64,000 nt of DNA. It comes from Halomarina litorea (lineage in GTDB: Archaea > Halobacteriota > Halobacteria > Halobacteriales > Haloarculaceae). The stretch lies in the NCBI RefSeq assembly GCF_024227715.1, contig NZ_CP100451.1:62001-126000 (forward strand), read 5' to 3'. The first letter of the stretch is position 1. Every line of letters begins with the position of its first letter. Positions 18,082 to 27,443 of the stretch are shown in pieces. The translations under genes were made by a program, and so were the position numbers. The notes below the pieces were generated by a model that was given only the letters and a program-made list of their open reading frames with translations, was not told the DNA's origin and made no database searches.

Positions 18082-19275
18082 ATGGCCTTTGAGTGGGAGA
18101 CGTCCATCTGGAGGCGCATCTGGAACCGTTTCCACTCATATGTCGGCAGGCAGTCGCTGTCACTACTCCTCGTCGTCGGAGTGCTGCTGACACGTGTACC
18201 TCTCGCCTCCGCCCATGAGGCAACCGCGACTGCGGGGCTCACAGACGGACACGGTCTTCTGCTCGTGCTCGTCGGTATCGGGTTGATAGGTGGTGCCGTC
18301 GTCTGTAAGCGCCTCGAGTACCTGTCGCCGACTGTCGCTCTCTATGGGGTCTTCGTTGGAATCGTCGTGACTGCACTCGGTGCTGTTCTCTTCGAAGGGC
18401 TGTCCCCGGACCCGTCCTACACAGCGAGTTCGGTGCCGTTCCCCCGGTCGTGGTACGAACCGCTCGGGCTAGCTGTCGGCCTGTTCATCGCAATGGCGAG
18501 TTTCGCCATCGGCTGGCTCCGCTGGCCGACCCGCCCACGATACACCTTCCTCGGTCTGCTGATGGGACTCTGGGTGTCGTATCCCTATCTCGTTCCGGCT
18601 CCAGCTGGCTACTACCACCCGCTCGGCTATGCAATCGTCCTCGGAACACCGATCCTCGTCGGCTACATCGTCTGGACGGATGCGGGTACCGTCCTCCGTG
18701 CCGTTCTCCGTGATCCGATCGCCCGCCGCTTCGGCGCTGGCGTCGGGTTCATGCTCGCGTTGTTCTTCACTACCGTCACGGGGTATCTCTCGCTGTTCCC
18801 CGAGGAGGGGATACACGAGACGACCATCGTCGTCCTGCCTGTTGTCTACCAGTTAGTCATGTGGCCAACGCTCGAGATCGTGCTGCCACACATCCCGTTC
18901 TTCCTGGCCATATCACCCGGTCTGATCATCGTGATCGGCGTCCTGAGTTCGCTTATCGAACTGAACGCCGCGGTCATCGCTCGCCACTGGCGCGTCGATG
19001 AACGGGCGGGCATGACACAGGGAACCGCTGGAAGTGCGGCAATCGTGGGCACGTGTACGTGTGGGTGCTGTGGGCCACTGGTCGCGAAGCTCGCAGTACT
19101 GGCAGCCGGTCCGGCGATCGCGGCGCCACTGTACTGGGTGTTCGTCGATACAGCCTCCCCACTCAGTGCGCTGTTCATCGTCGGCAGTTTCGTCCTGTTC
19201 ACCGGGAGCCTCGTCTATTCCATCGAGGCAGCACAACGCCCGGACCGGTCGACAGCAGTTGCCTCCATGGATTGA
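18082..19275 (+). CDS. polytopic membrane protein with exported His-first N-terminus and TCTCGCC motif
   Basis: The protein has 397 residues from the ATG at 18082; the frame opens five codons earlier at a GTG. A signal-like helix at about 24-41 ends ASA before His-Glu-Ala-Thr, so cleavage would leave histidine first. About ten further helices follow. A TCTCGCCGP cluster with four Cys sits at the edge of a late helix. No family is recognised. A free N-terminal His and clustered Cys are features of copper-handling proteins, and the neighbours are copper proteins, but a metal role is only inferred. Confidence 0.78.
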   Translation: MAFEWETSIWRRIWNRFHSYVGRQSLSLLLVVGVLLTRVPLASAHEATATAGLTDGHGLLLVLVGIGLIGGAVVCKRLEYLSPTVALYGVFVGIVVTALGAVLFEGLSPDPSYTASSVPFPRSWYEPLGLAVGLFIAMASFAIGWLRWPTRPRYTFLGLLMGLWVSYPYLVPAPAGYYHPLGYAIVLGTPILVGYIVWTDAGTVLRAVLRDPIARRFGAGVGFMLALFFTTVTGYLSLFPEEGIHETTIVVLPVVYQLVMWPTLEIVLPHIPFFLAISPGLIIVIGVLSSLIELNAAVIARHWRVDERAGMTQGTAGSAAIVGTCTCGCCGPLVAKLAVLAAGPAIAAPLYWVFVDTASPLSALFIVGSFVLFTGSLVYSIEAAQRPDRSTAVASMD

Positions 19276-19418
19276 AGAACTGAGACTGCCGTTCACCTCT
19301 ACAGCGGATACTACGGAATAGCGTCGTATATGGATGAATCCAGTCTAGCAAAGACGTCACGGGATATCAGATCGCTCTAGACGCTGGAGAAGCAGGGAAG
19401 CACAACCGTTCTTCGACG

Positions 19419-20204
19419 TTACTTTCGGTCGACAAACGTGTCGAGTGTTGTGGAATTCGGCCCGCCATCGCCGGGGGTCAACGAAACGAATTCTAGATCA
19501 CGTTCGACGAGCATCCGCTGGGCCCGATCGGTTACTGATGGCGCGACGAGGATTCCTCGTACAGTCTTGTCGGTCCGTTCGCTCTCGGCCGCCTCGACAT
19601 ACCGAGCAAGTTGGCCAACGGCATCCGGGCCGACGCGTCGCCGTTTCAGTTCGACGATGACAGGGACGCCGTCGCTATCGATCCCGTAGAGGTCGACGGC
19701 ACCAGCACTCGTCTCGCGCTCGGTCGCCCGTGGCTGAAACCCTGATTCGATCAAGTCAGGGTCGGCGAGAATTCGCTGACGAAGGTCCTCCTCACTTCCA
19801 ACGAGGTCGAGGTCTTGCTCGTCGGTGAGCGAGAGCGCCGACACTTGGTAGATCGTCTCGAACTCGATGCGAACCGTCTCACTGGGTGTCGAGCGTTCGC
19901 TCTGGACAAGGAGTATCGCATCGTCGGCCGCATCGCTCTCCTCAAGGTCGACCGTGTGTCGACAGCCCGGTGGTTGCCAGTTGACCGGGTCACGGTTCGT
20001 CGACTGGTGGACGAGCAATGTCCCGTCCGGTTTGAGCACGACCAGTCGGTCGCCTGCGCCGAGCGTACTCTCGGTTCGTCCGGAGTAGTCGACCGTACAG
20101 CGGCCGACGACCGTCAGCATCGCGTCGGCGTCGAGTCCATCAGTGAGAACTGCATAGGCCACCTCCAGCGTCGGGGCAGTCTCAGTCGTGATGGGCGTGG
20201 ACAC
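19419..20204 (-). CDS. nucS: endonuclease NucS
   Basis: The protein has 261 residues from a GTG at 20204. The longer frame to 20441 runs through the 3' part of the neighbouring small gene and lacks protein-like sequence. The N-terminal domain (about 1-115) has the family pattern GRCTVDYSGR...LGAGDRLVVLKPDGTLLVHQ and NWQPPG. The C-terminal nuclease has LIESGFQPRATERET, GAVDLYGIDSDGVPVIVELKRRR (Asp and Glu-x-Lys site) and DAVGQLARYV. NucS cuts mismatched or branched DNA and substitutes for MutS/MutL in several archaea and actinobacteria. It ends with FVDRK rather than the PCNA-binding tail seen in some relatives. Confidence 0.93.
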   Translation of the reverse strand: MSTPITTETAPTLEVAYAVLTDGLDADAMLTVVGRCTVDYSGRTESTLGAGDRLVVLKPDGTLLVHQSTNRDPVNWQPPGCRHTVDLEESDAADDAILLVQSERSTPSETVRIEFETIYQVSALSLTDEQDLDLVGSEEDLRQRILADPDLIESGFQPRATERETSAGAVDLYGIDSDGVPVIVELKRRRVGPDAVGQLARYVEAAESERTDKTVRGILVAPSVTDRAQRMLVERDLEFVSLTPGDGGPNSTTLDTFVDRK

Positions 20205-20256
20205 ACCGGAGCGAACGGGCGGCAGGACGAAATCACTTCGGGGGTGGCCCGTGTGC

Positions 20257-20493
20257 TCAGTCTCCAGCAGCGTGTCCAACGACTCTTCTCCAGGCTGGAG
20301 GTGCGTTGGTCTGCGCTCGTGCGCTGATATCGTGATACATGTTACTGATGACCGGTGCGTCCGAGGCGGTGATCGAGAGCCACGCGTCGTCACGAGTGAC
20401 GTCAGCGATGAGCAACTGTGTCGTCTGGTCGGCGTCGTCAAGAGCAGCCATCACCTCTCGATCGGCCGTCGACTGGGGGACAGAGCGGGTCAT
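20257..20493 (-). CDS. small conserved-looking protein upstream of nucS
   Basis: The protein has 78 residues from the ATG at 20493. It contains a compact acidic core (MAALDDADQTTQLLIADVT, then RDDAWLSITASDAPVI). I associate this with a small haloarchaeal family often found beside nucS (DUF7556-like, from memory). The last 25 residues look less protein-like. It ends 52 bp before the nucS start, on the same strand, so the two may be cotranscribed. Function unknown. Confidence 0.55.
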   Translation of the reverse strand: MTRSVPQSTADREVMAALDDADQTTQLLIADVTRDDAWLSITASDAPVISNMYHDISARAQTNAPPAWRRVVGHAAGD

Positions 20494-20695
20494 GGAGGGG
20501 CTAGTAACCGTGCTATACACAGATACATTAACTCACCGGAGAATGATTGCCCATGGTGAATCACTATGCTCAGTAGTGGTACTCCACACTATGATGGACA
20601 CTGGCACACGATGCAGAGCGACTATATGCTAACCGTTCAGCTGGCGCTAGTGGTTCTACTGGACATGGAGCTGTGGCCGCTATCGCTCCAGTGCC

Positions 20696-21112
20696 CTACC
20701 CAGAGGAGAGACCACCACGGACGGTTGCGAACGCCACATTGGGTTGGACGGTCTCGATTTCGATGGTCACAGTATCGCCAGGCTTGGCCTCGGGGACGAT
20801 AACAACGTAGCCACGTTCGACATAGGCGATGCCGTCGCCCTGATCGCCCGTTGTTTCGATAGTCACCTCACGCAGTTCTCCTTCCGTGACTGGCGGTCCA
20901 CGTGCGTGTGTGTCATCGATCGACGATTCGGGAGTCGAATCAGACTGTGCTGGGAGAACCGCCACACGGTAGGTCGTCCCCGCAGTGAGTGAATCGCGGT
21001 CGATCTCCGAGGCAGGTACTTCAAGAACGTACTGGTCATCCTCGCGTTCGATTGTCGCATGAAACACCGTCCGCAATCCATCGGGAATCTCGACCATGGA
21101 CGACAGTGCCAT
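20696..21112 (-). CDS. TRAM-domain protein
   Basis: The 138-residue protein has an N-terminal beta-rich part of about 70 residues. A C-terminal TRAM domain follows, with the typical pattern VTIETTGDQGDGIAYVERGYVV, a PGDTVTIEI strand and a closing FATVRG. TRAM domains bind RNA, and haloarchaea encode many small TRAM proteins thought to act as RNA chaperones. An internal ATG at 21097 is an alternative start. The 170-200 bp between this gene and the nucS-side genes hold nothing supported. Confidence 0.85.
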   Translation of the reverse strand: MALSSMVEIPDGLRTVFHATIEREDDQYVLEVPASEIDRDSLTAGTTYRVAVLPAQSDSTPESSIDDTHARGPPVTEGELREVTIETTGDQGDGIAYVERGYVVIVPEAKPGDTVTIEIETVQPNVAFATVRGGLSSG

Positions 21113-21279
21113 GGACGGGGCTTAGCTTCTGGTGATTCATCGAACCGACCTGCTCCACACTCCAGTCTCAGACTGCCACAGCCACCCACGATTTTCGATG
21201 CGCTTGTCGATCTTGATCGTACGGACTGGTTATGGGTCCGTCAAGCGAGCGAAGGCTGAATTGGCCACGATATGTCGAG

Positions 21280-21783
21280 TCACTCTTCAGCAGGCGCCGA
21301 TGAATGTGGTGCTGGGAAGGCAGCCTCGCGATAGTGATTATACAGGTTGGTGCCCCACTCAACGAGGGCGTCGTTCGAACTGATGCACATTGCGATGTGA
21401 TCGCCCTCGCCGACCTCGTTGTACGCACCGATGGCCACTTTTCGGTCGTCGTAGAGCCCGATGCCGAGGGTGAGTGGTTCGTCGAGATGCCCAATCTGGA
21501 AGTCCTCGTAGTCCGAATCGTCGAGGAAGTGTTCCAATCCGGCGTCGTACAGGTGGGTGTACACCGAGCGATCGACGATTGCCTCGCCGGGGAGTCCGAG
21601 CTTCAACAGCGTATTGTAGGCGCGAAAGAGCGTCGGATTGTAGATCGAGGTGAGTGCTCGAAAGCGCGAGAGTCCGATGTCACAGCGGTCGAGTGCGTGC
21701 CCGAGGACGATGCCCGGGGAGTCGACGACATCTGCGTCGGCGAGCACGTCGACAGGGATGTCAGCCCGTGCTGGGGCGAGATG
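21280..21783 (-). pseudogene. C-terminal remnant of a winged-helix regulator (FilR1-type)
   Basis: The open frame is limited upstream by an in-frame TAG at 21784-21786, and no ATG start exists; only a GTG at 21747. The encoded ~155-167 residues match the effector half of haloarchaeal regulators: VDSPGIVLGHALDR, RSVYTHLYDAGLEHFL, LGIGLYDDRKVAIGAYN, and a tail WGTNLYNHYREAA. The winged helix that should precede it is absent. The intact gene at 22353 encodes a protein with the same layout at its C-terminus, supporting decay by 5' truncation here. A short expressed effector-only protein remains possible. Confidence 0.6.
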
Positions 21784-21840
21784 CTACAGTTGTGGCGTCG
21801 TGATGATCACCCGCCTGATGGCTACCGTGAGATCGGATTG

Positions 21841-22002
21841 TTATCGGAGTCCGGGTGTCGGGTCCGGCCGCTGGGCACGGTCGTGCTCTCGTTGGTCAGC
21901 GACGGCGTCGCACTCGATTGTGAGATGGGCTGCAAAGTTCACCGTCGCGACTGACTCGCCACAATACGAACACTCGCGGTTCGCTGCCATCTGATCGGTC
22001 AT
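21841..22002 (-). CDS. small zinc-finger protein
   Basis: This 53-residue frame starts with ATG at 22002 and contains Cys11-x2-Cys14 and His26-x4-Cys31 in the context ECSYCGES...AAHLTIEC. It is a C2H2/C2HC-like single zinc finger of the kind common among very small haloarchaeal proteins. It ends just upstream of the broken regulator. Function is unknown; nucleic-acid or protein binding is typical for such fingers. Confidence 0.6.
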   Translation of the reverse strand: MTDQMAANRECSYCGESVATVNFAAHLTIECDAVADQREHDRAQRPDPTPGLR

Positions 22003-22352
22003 CGTCCGACACCCCGATCATCCGATGAGATATTCAGTGGCTGTCCGAACGTAGCTGTACTACTCCCGTTAGCTGCCCGCTCTGTATCTCCACAGTAGGG
22101 TGAAACCCAATCGAATGCGAGTATTGATTTCATCGTTTGCCAAGTCCAAAACAGAAGGAACTCAATGTAGTCGCACCCCTCTTGACGCTGTCAACACCTC
22201 TGCAAGAGTTGTTCGCCAATAGACAGAAAACCCCCCGTCTATGCCAATTAACGGTCATTATGAGACGCCCGACATTTTATCGATGCAGCGGCCCTCTCAC
22301 CCGGATTCGGGCCATGAGTCTTTTATGCGATGGCAAAAGCAATTGATTGTAT
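22003..22352 (+). other. intergenic region upstream of the tandem winged-helix regulator
   Basis: These 350 bp have no convincing coding frame. The element TTTTATGC at 22321-22328 lies about 28 nt before the ATG at 22353 and can serve as the TATA box of a leaderless transcript. A run of six C at 22233-22238 next to AAAA gives a compositional step. Confidence 0.5.
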
Positions 22353-23573
22353 ATGAGTCGAACGCTCCCAACAGCTTCGTCAGACCCACGAGCGTCGGCA
22401 GATCTCGTCTCTCCACGGACCGTTGTCCGTGAACTCTCTCGTAACCAGGTCTGCGTTGCCGTTCTCGAAGCACTCAACGAGGAGCGAGGGACTGCGACGG
22501 ACATCGCGAATCGGGGTGATGTGTCCCGACAGACTGCTCAGCCGTGGCTTAAGACGTTTCGTGAGCGACGCTGGGTCGAGCAGGAACAGAGTGTGTACAT
22601 CCCCACAGGGGTCAGCGCAATTCTGCAGCATCAGTACGACACAGCGACCGAGGATGTCACGGCTGATTCGCTCGCATACCTTGCTGGCGCAGCCTATCGC
22701 GGTCCACTCCTCCAAGAATTTGACTCCGTTGAGACGATGTCTCCTACAGAAATCGACTGTACAGACAACTTATCCGATGAAGAGAGTCCCTCTCCGTCGA
22801 CGATCTCACGAGCTCGAGCGAAGTTCGAATCCCACGGCTGGCTTACACGCGAGGGAACGAGCTACCAACTTACCACACAAGGAGAACGAGTGGTCGAGTC
22901 ATACGAGACGCTGCTAACTGCCTGTGAACAAATCATCGACAAGACACCGACCCTACGTGATCTCGATCCGGCGGTCGCCGAGCTACCGGTTCATACGCTT
23001 CAAGATGCCACGCAGGTCGTGTCGACACCGGATAGTCCGTTCGACGCGGTGAACGCGTTCTTCAAGTTACCAGAGGTTGAGCACCTCGCGTTCGAGCGAC
23101 TTCGCGGGTTCAATTCGTTTTTCGATATGCGGTACGCACGAGCCTTCGAACCAGCCATTGACGCAGGCAAGCAAATGGAGCTGATCATGCCTGCATCGAT
23201 GATGAGTGAGATTCCGACGAGTGGAGCGGAAGCACAGTTCGCCCAGAAGTGTATGGGTGCCGAGCACATTCAGTCTCAGATGTACCCAGGAGAACTCCCG
23301 GCCGGGCTCACGGTGTTCGACCGGGATCGCGTTGCAATCGGAGCGCGGGGTCCCGCCCGAGCGAACAAAGAGCGGGCTGGCAGCATCTATTCGGCAAATG
23401 AGGAACTCATCGAGTGGGCGCTTGATTTGTACGATACTTACCGAGTCGACTCGGAACCTCCGCTCCGACATCTTTTCACTCGAATTCGAGAGTATGGCGC
23501 TGACATGCTGCAAACCGTCCGAGAATATTCTCAGAGCGACTCAGCTGACCAATCGGTAGTCTCAGACGATTGA
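22353..23573 (+). CDS. transcriptional regulator with two winged helices and FilR1-type effector domain
   Basis: The protein has 406 residues from the ATG at 22353; a TTG two codons earlier is less likely. Winged helix 1 (about 25-95) has GTATDIANRGDVSRQTAQPW. Winged helix 2 (about 130-190) has PSTISRARAKFESHGWL and a wing ending TTQGERVV. The C-terminal half (about 235-375) has an effector region with YARAFEPAIDAG, VFDRDRVAIGARG and a final helix WALDLYDTYR. The layout matches haloarchaeal regulators of surface-structure genes in the FilR1 class. The target is unknown; the P450 and the hypothetical protein just downstream are candidates. Confidence 0.85.
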   Translation: MSRTLPTASSDPRASADLVSPRTVVRELSRNQVCVAVLEALNEERGTATDIANRGDVSRQTAQPWLKTFRERRWVEQEQSVYIPTGVSAILQHQYDTATEDVTADSLAYLAGAAYRGPLLQEFDSVETMSPTEIDCTDNLSDEESPSPSTISRARAKFESHGWLTREGTSYQLTTQGERVVESYETLLTACEQIIDKTPTLRDLDPAVAELPVHTLQDATQVVSTPDSPFDAVNAFFKLPEVEHLAFERLRGFNSFFDMRYARAFEPAIDAGKQMELIMPASMMSEIPTSGAEAQFAQKCMGAEHIQSQMYPGELPAGLTVFDRDRVAIGARGPARANKERAGSIYSANEELIEWALDLYDTYRVDSEPPLRHLFTRIREYGADMLQTVREYSQSDSADQSVVSDD

Positions 23574-23678
23574 GTTGGTCATTTAATTCGCCGGATCTTT
23601 CTCATAAGTAGAATGGTTGAAATGTTGGAACATGACTAAGCGTGATGAGACCAAACCGATGGAACACGACGACTACTC

Positions 23679-24311
23679 ATGAGTCAACGTCCCACTCAAT
23701 CACTCATCGATATGAGCGATCCGTTCACAGTCGATATTGACGGCACGACACTCAAACTTGGCGTTCATGCTGACAACGTCATCGGCGAGCCGCGAGTCCA
23801 GTGGGCCACAGAGGATGGGACGACCGCGGGGAGGTGGGCACTTCCCAAGGTGCCACCGAACCGTTCTCGGACACACACAACCCCGTTCGAAACACTCGAC
23901 GTCGCTGAACCACAACTCGTGTTCGGTCGGGATGGCAGCGCGACACCAACAATCGCAGATATTCCCCGTGAGCACATCATTCTCCCCGACGATGCCAGTG
24001 AACAGCTTCGGGCAGCTCTCGAGGCATTAGGGACGATCGACATCGATGCGCCACATGTCGAAACCGACCCGGAGCAATTCCCTTCGGTGATTGAGGATGC
24101 TCGTAAGTATCTCGGGGCTGCTGAATGGGACCAACAAGAGTGGGATGCTGAATACAATTTGATGTGGTACGTCCACCGCGGCCACGACGAGACGCCGCGC
24201 GCCTACCAATTCGTTGATGACACTCTCGTCTGGCGGAAGCACAGCTGGAAAACGATCACCCGGTCGAAGCGAGAGTTGATGAACGCATTTGAGAGCGGCG
24301 AGACCGCGTAG
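23679..24311 (+). CDS. hypothetical protein
   Basis: The protein has 210 residues, acidic, with no membrane helix or known motif. An N-terminal beta-rich part (about 12-70) is followed by a helical middle and a Trp/Tyr-rich C-terminal part (EWDAEYNLMWYVHRG, TLVWRKHSWK). An internal ATG at residue 12 is an alternative start. It lies between the regulator and the P450 on the same strand with about 105 and 114 bp gaps. I do not recognise it. Confidence 0.7.
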   Translation: MSQRPTQSLIDMSDPFTVDIDGTTLKLGVHADNVIGEPRVQWATEDGTTAGRWALPKVPPNRSRTHTTPFETLDVAEPQLVFGRDGSATPTIADIPREHIILPDDASEQLRAALEALGTIDIDAPHVETDPEQFPSVIEDARKYLGAAEWDQQEWDAEYNLMWYVHRGHDETPRAYQFVDDTLVWRKHSWKTITRSKRELMNAFESGETA

Positions 24312-24425
24312 CGCAATCCCCTCACCCGGCTGTCTTGGTTGACCGTTCCACGAAGAATCTCGACCCGTCACGCTATTTTCTTCGTTCAACCGAAGATAAA
24401 TAGACACGGCAGCCCTACGGCAGTT

Positions 24426-25766
24426 ATGCGTCAACAGATCCCGCAACCGCCTGACGCAGGCCTTGTGAACGCGATGCGGTTCGGGACCGACACGTTCCGC
24501 TTTCTGGATGGTATCCAACGACGGTTCGACGATATCGCTGCCGTTCCGATTCCTGGACGTGCTCCGTTGGTGGTCATCACGAACCCGACGCTCGTCCACG
24601 ACGCACTGTCGCGACCATCGGAGTTCAGTCGGATTCCAGCGCAAGGGTCGGCTGCGCTCATTGCCGAGCAGGGACTAGTACAAAGCGAAGGGTCACTCTG
24701 GCGGCAACAGCGTTCAATCATGGGGCCAGCGTTTACTGGCAAGCAGGCACGTGCATATGCGAATACTGTCGGTGAGCAATTAGGCGATCTAGTCCAGGAA
24801 TGGGCCAACGCTGACGGTGAGGAGCAAAACCTCCATCGTGAGCTGACGTCGCTCACGATCCGAGTCGCTTCTGAGATTTTGATTGGCGAGGACCTCGGTC
24901 GTGACCGGGCCGAGCAGTTCTACGAGTGGATGCAAATCACGGGAACCGAGTTCGAGTTCTCGCCGACGAGCGTCGCTCCTGAGTGGCTCCCACAGCGGAC
25001 GTCTACAGAGTTCGAAGAGGCGGCGGCGGGTATTCACGGGATGGCTGATGACATCATCGAACGCCGCCGAGCAACCTTGGGTGAAGACCCTGACGGCCGA
25101 CCAACCGATATGCTCGGTCTACTACTGCAGGCAGAGGATGACCCGAGCGTTGATTACCCGACAAATCAGATTCGCGACGAAGTGGCAACGTTTCTGATCG
25201 CCGGGCATGAGACGACAGCATTGAGCCTCACGTATACGCTCAGTCTGCTGTCGTGGCACGACTCAATGCGGAATCGCGTCCGGGACGAAGCTGAAGCGGT
25301 TCTTGGCGAGGAAACACCTCGGTACGAGCACGTCGCCGACCTAGAATACACTGGTCACGTCTACGACGAAGGCCTACGGCTGTATCCGCCCGCATGGGCA
25401 GTGTTCCGTCGAGCCGATACGACCGTCCGACTTGGTGACTACCGAGTTGAAGAAGGTTCTGCGGTAGTTATGCCACTCTGGTCGATTCATCGCGACCGAC
25501 TCTACTTCGAATCACCCCTCTCGTTTACCCCGGACCGGTGGGAACGACGCAACAAGAATTCGACTGAAGCGTATCTCCCGTTTAGTACGGGGCCGCACGC
25601 TTGTGTCGGTCGGCAGTTCGCAGTTTCCGGAGCGACGCTCACTCTCGCTCGTCTCACGCAGATGTTCGACATTGACATCCCAACAGATGCGCTCAATGAT
25701 CTTCGAGCAACACCAACGCTCCGACCTGGCGACGGGGTTCCTGCGGTAATTCGGCGAGCAGAGTAA
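24426..25766 (+). CDS. cytochrome P450
   Basis: The protein has 446 residues from the ATG at 24426. The frame is open further upstream, but AT-rich promoter-like sequence (GATAAATAG near 24393-24401) precedes this ATG. It has the I-helix oxygen-activation motif AGHETT, the K-helix ExxR as EGLRLYP, the PDRW meander, and the haem loop FSTGPHACVG with Cys393 as the axial thiolate. There is no signal peptide, so it is soluble and cytoplasmic, as in the bacterial CYP102/CYP120-like or retinoid/carotenoid-acting groups. The substrate and redox partner are not encoded nearby. Confidence 0.95.
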   Translation: MRQQIPQPPDAGLVNAMRFGTDTFRFLDGIQRRFDDIAAVPIPGRAPLVVITNPTLVHDALSRPSEFSRIPAQGSAALIAEQGLVQSEGSLWRQQRSIMGPAFTGKQARAYANTVGEQLGDLVQEWANADGEEQNLHRELTSLTIRVASEILIGEDLGRDRAEQFYEWMQITGTEFEFSPTSVAPEWLPQRTSTEFEEAAAGIHGMADDIIERRRATLGEDPDGRPTDMLGLLLQAEDDPSVDYPTNQIRDEVATFLIAGHETTALSLTYTLSLLSWHDSMRNRVRDEAEAVLGEETPRYEHVADLEYTGHVYDEGLRLYPPAWAVFRRADTTVRLGDYRVEEGSAVVMPLWSIHRDRLYFESPLSFTPDRWERRNKNSTEAYLPFSTGPHACVGRQFAVSGATLTLARLTQMFDIDIPTDALNDLRATPTLRPGDGVPAVIRRAE

Positions 25767-26078
25767 ACTACGGTGCGCTCAGGCTATCCATTTGTGCGGT
25801 ATCTCGCTACTATCCGTTCGCTGTAGAATAAATAAAGTACGTCCGTTTCAGTCGAAGAGCATTATGTTGATATGCTCTATAATTGTGTTCAACCTAGCTT
25901 TCACTCGATTTCGTTGAAGAATTAATGCTAAACCATCAAAATAGAATATATTTGAGTATATTTCCTTCAATCGTCTCTACTTTACTGAAAATTTGATAAT
26001 TAACTCTGGAGAAGTTTATAGAAGATGTTGAGAGGTGTGAGGAGAAAAAGGTAGAAGAAATCAAAAATCAAGTAGCAA
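25767..26078 (+). other. AT-rich intergenic region
   Basis: These 312 bp are markedly AT-richer than the flanking genes and contain no frame I can support. The change in composition marks the left edge of the AT-rich patch that continues to about 27.6 kb, which may be recently acquired DNA. Confidence 0.5.
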
Positions 26079-26279
26079 CTATAGTCTATCGAGGATGACT
26101 TTCCAGAGAGGTATCCAGAGTAAGATCCAGACAGGAAGCAGTATACTCATATACATAGTTCCAATTTGGATCCCACTGATGAGAAAGAATATTGATAATA
26201 GGGAGGACCAAATCAACAAACCACCAACAAAAGGAGCAGTTCCGGACAACTTGTCAATGGATGATTGAGAGGGGGTCAT
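26079..26279 (-). CDS. small two-helix membrane protein
   Basis: The 66-residue protein is mostly two hydrophobic helices (about 17-35 and 42-60) with little charge. It starts at ATG 26279, divergent from the Tat-exported protein gene at 26379 with 99 bp between starts. Its codon use is AT-rich like its neighbour. A small membrane protein divergent from a secreted protein could be an immunity or anchoring partner, but there is no family match to support this. Confidence 0.5.
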   Translation of the reverse strand: MTPSQSSIDKLSGTAPFVGGLLIWSSLLSIFFLISGIQIGTMYMSILLPVWILLWIPLWKVILDRL

Positions 26280-26378
26280 AGTTTACGCTACGGACTCCTA
26301 CTACTTTCCACTATCTGACTCTTACTAATCCACCAAAACAATTATTAATACCTATCCCATTCAGTCACTCTCGAAAGA

Positions 26379-27443
26379 ATGTCTGGTAAAAAATCAAATG
26401 GGAGACGGAATTTCCTTCAGCAGATTGGCGTTACAGGATTGGCTGCTACGGCTTTTACTGTCCCAGTCTCAGCAAAGCCACAGTCTCAAGAGGATCTCTT
26501 TAAGGAACTAGAGCACCTTGAAAAAAAGCACGGCGCAGTTACTGATCAAAAGTTCAGTGGTTATCAGCCACCGTATGAGTGTATTCTGACCTATGAAGAC
26601 GGGTTCAAAGTAGTGGTGAACGCAGACGTGGTTCAGCATAACACAGTAAAAATTGTGCTCAATAATTCCCTCTACCAGTTCGAAATTCCTGCTGAAGTTA
26701 CTAACCGACAGAATGCTGAGGTGCGACAAAAAGCAGAAGCAGCGATGACGAGCGATATTGAATCGGTTCCAAATAAAAACGAAGTTCAGCAGACCGCAAC
26801 GATACAGGCCCAGTCAAGTTGGGATGAAGTTACCATCGGCCGGAATCAGGAGAATCAGGGATCCACAATAAAAGTGGAAAACGAGATTGAACAAGGAGCA
26901 AATGCAGGAGCCTATCATTATCTTGAAACATCTAACTACGACTTAGGTGCTACTGGCCATGCTCCTGGATTCGTTGTTCGGGGAGGAAGAGTGAAGCTCC
27001 ATCGTGATTTCAAGATTGTTGATTCGGTGACTGGTAGTTCCCAAGCAAGCATGAAATGGAAGGCTCATGGCTATCTGAAAACCCGCCTGCAGTCGGGAGT
27101 GACTACTGGCAGCGCGAGCGTAATTGGGTACGCAATTCTGACGAACAGAACAAACAACGATGAGATGGAACGTTCGATCATTGTTAATGAATCAACATCA
27201 CCCCCCGGAAATTCTATGGTATTAGATCAGTATTGGGAAGATACTATCGAAGAAACCGTCGAAGTCGGTAACCTATATCGAATGACCTACGACTTCCGGT
27301 TCGTTGCAGACACGAGTGTTGGAAACGTCGCTGTCCCATTCGATGGTGGAAGGATCGATGGCGCTTCGACAGAATCGTACGGTCCAGCGACTACATACGA
27401 CGGCGGATTCACGTCGACTCGCTACTACATCGACTGGTATTAG
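26379..27443 (+). CDS. Tat-exported protein of unknown function in AT-rich DNA
   Basis: The 354-residue protein has a twin-arginine leader (GRRNFLQQIG, hydrophobic core to residue 28, VSA cleavage). The mature part has a Lys-rich N-terminal region (about 30-60), a middle with Gln/Asn/Glu-rich linker (about 110-165), and a beta-rich C-terminal domain of about 180 residues ending STRYYIDWY. There are many Asn and Lys residues, unlike the acidic bulk of the window. A TATA-like TTATTAATAC is about 35 nt upstream of the ATG. Halocin precursors also use Tat leaders, but no Cys-rich halocin C8-like domain is present. Function unknown. Confidence 0.75.
   Translation: MSGKKSNGRRNFLQQIGVTGLAATAFTVPVSAKPQSQEDLFKELEHLEKKHGAVTDQKFSGYQPPYECILTYEDGFKVVVNADVVQHNTVKIVLNNSLYQFEIPAEVTNRQNAEVRQKAEAAMTSDIESVPNKNEVQQTATIQAQSSWDEVTIGRNQENQGSTIKVENEIEQGANAGAYHYLETSNYDLGATGHAPGFVVRGGRVKLHRDFKIVDSVTGSSQASMKWKAHGYLKTRLQSGVTTGSASVIGYAILTNRTNNDEMERSIIVNESTSPPGNSMVLDQYWEDTIEETVEVGNLYRMTYDFRFVADTSVGNVAVPFDGGRIDGASTESYGPATTYDGGFTSTRYYIDWY

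Noticed and set aside
26379-27443. Halocin C8-type precursor
   Set aside because: Tat leader is present but the Cys-rich C-terminal halocin domain is absent; only a generic secreted protein can be supported.
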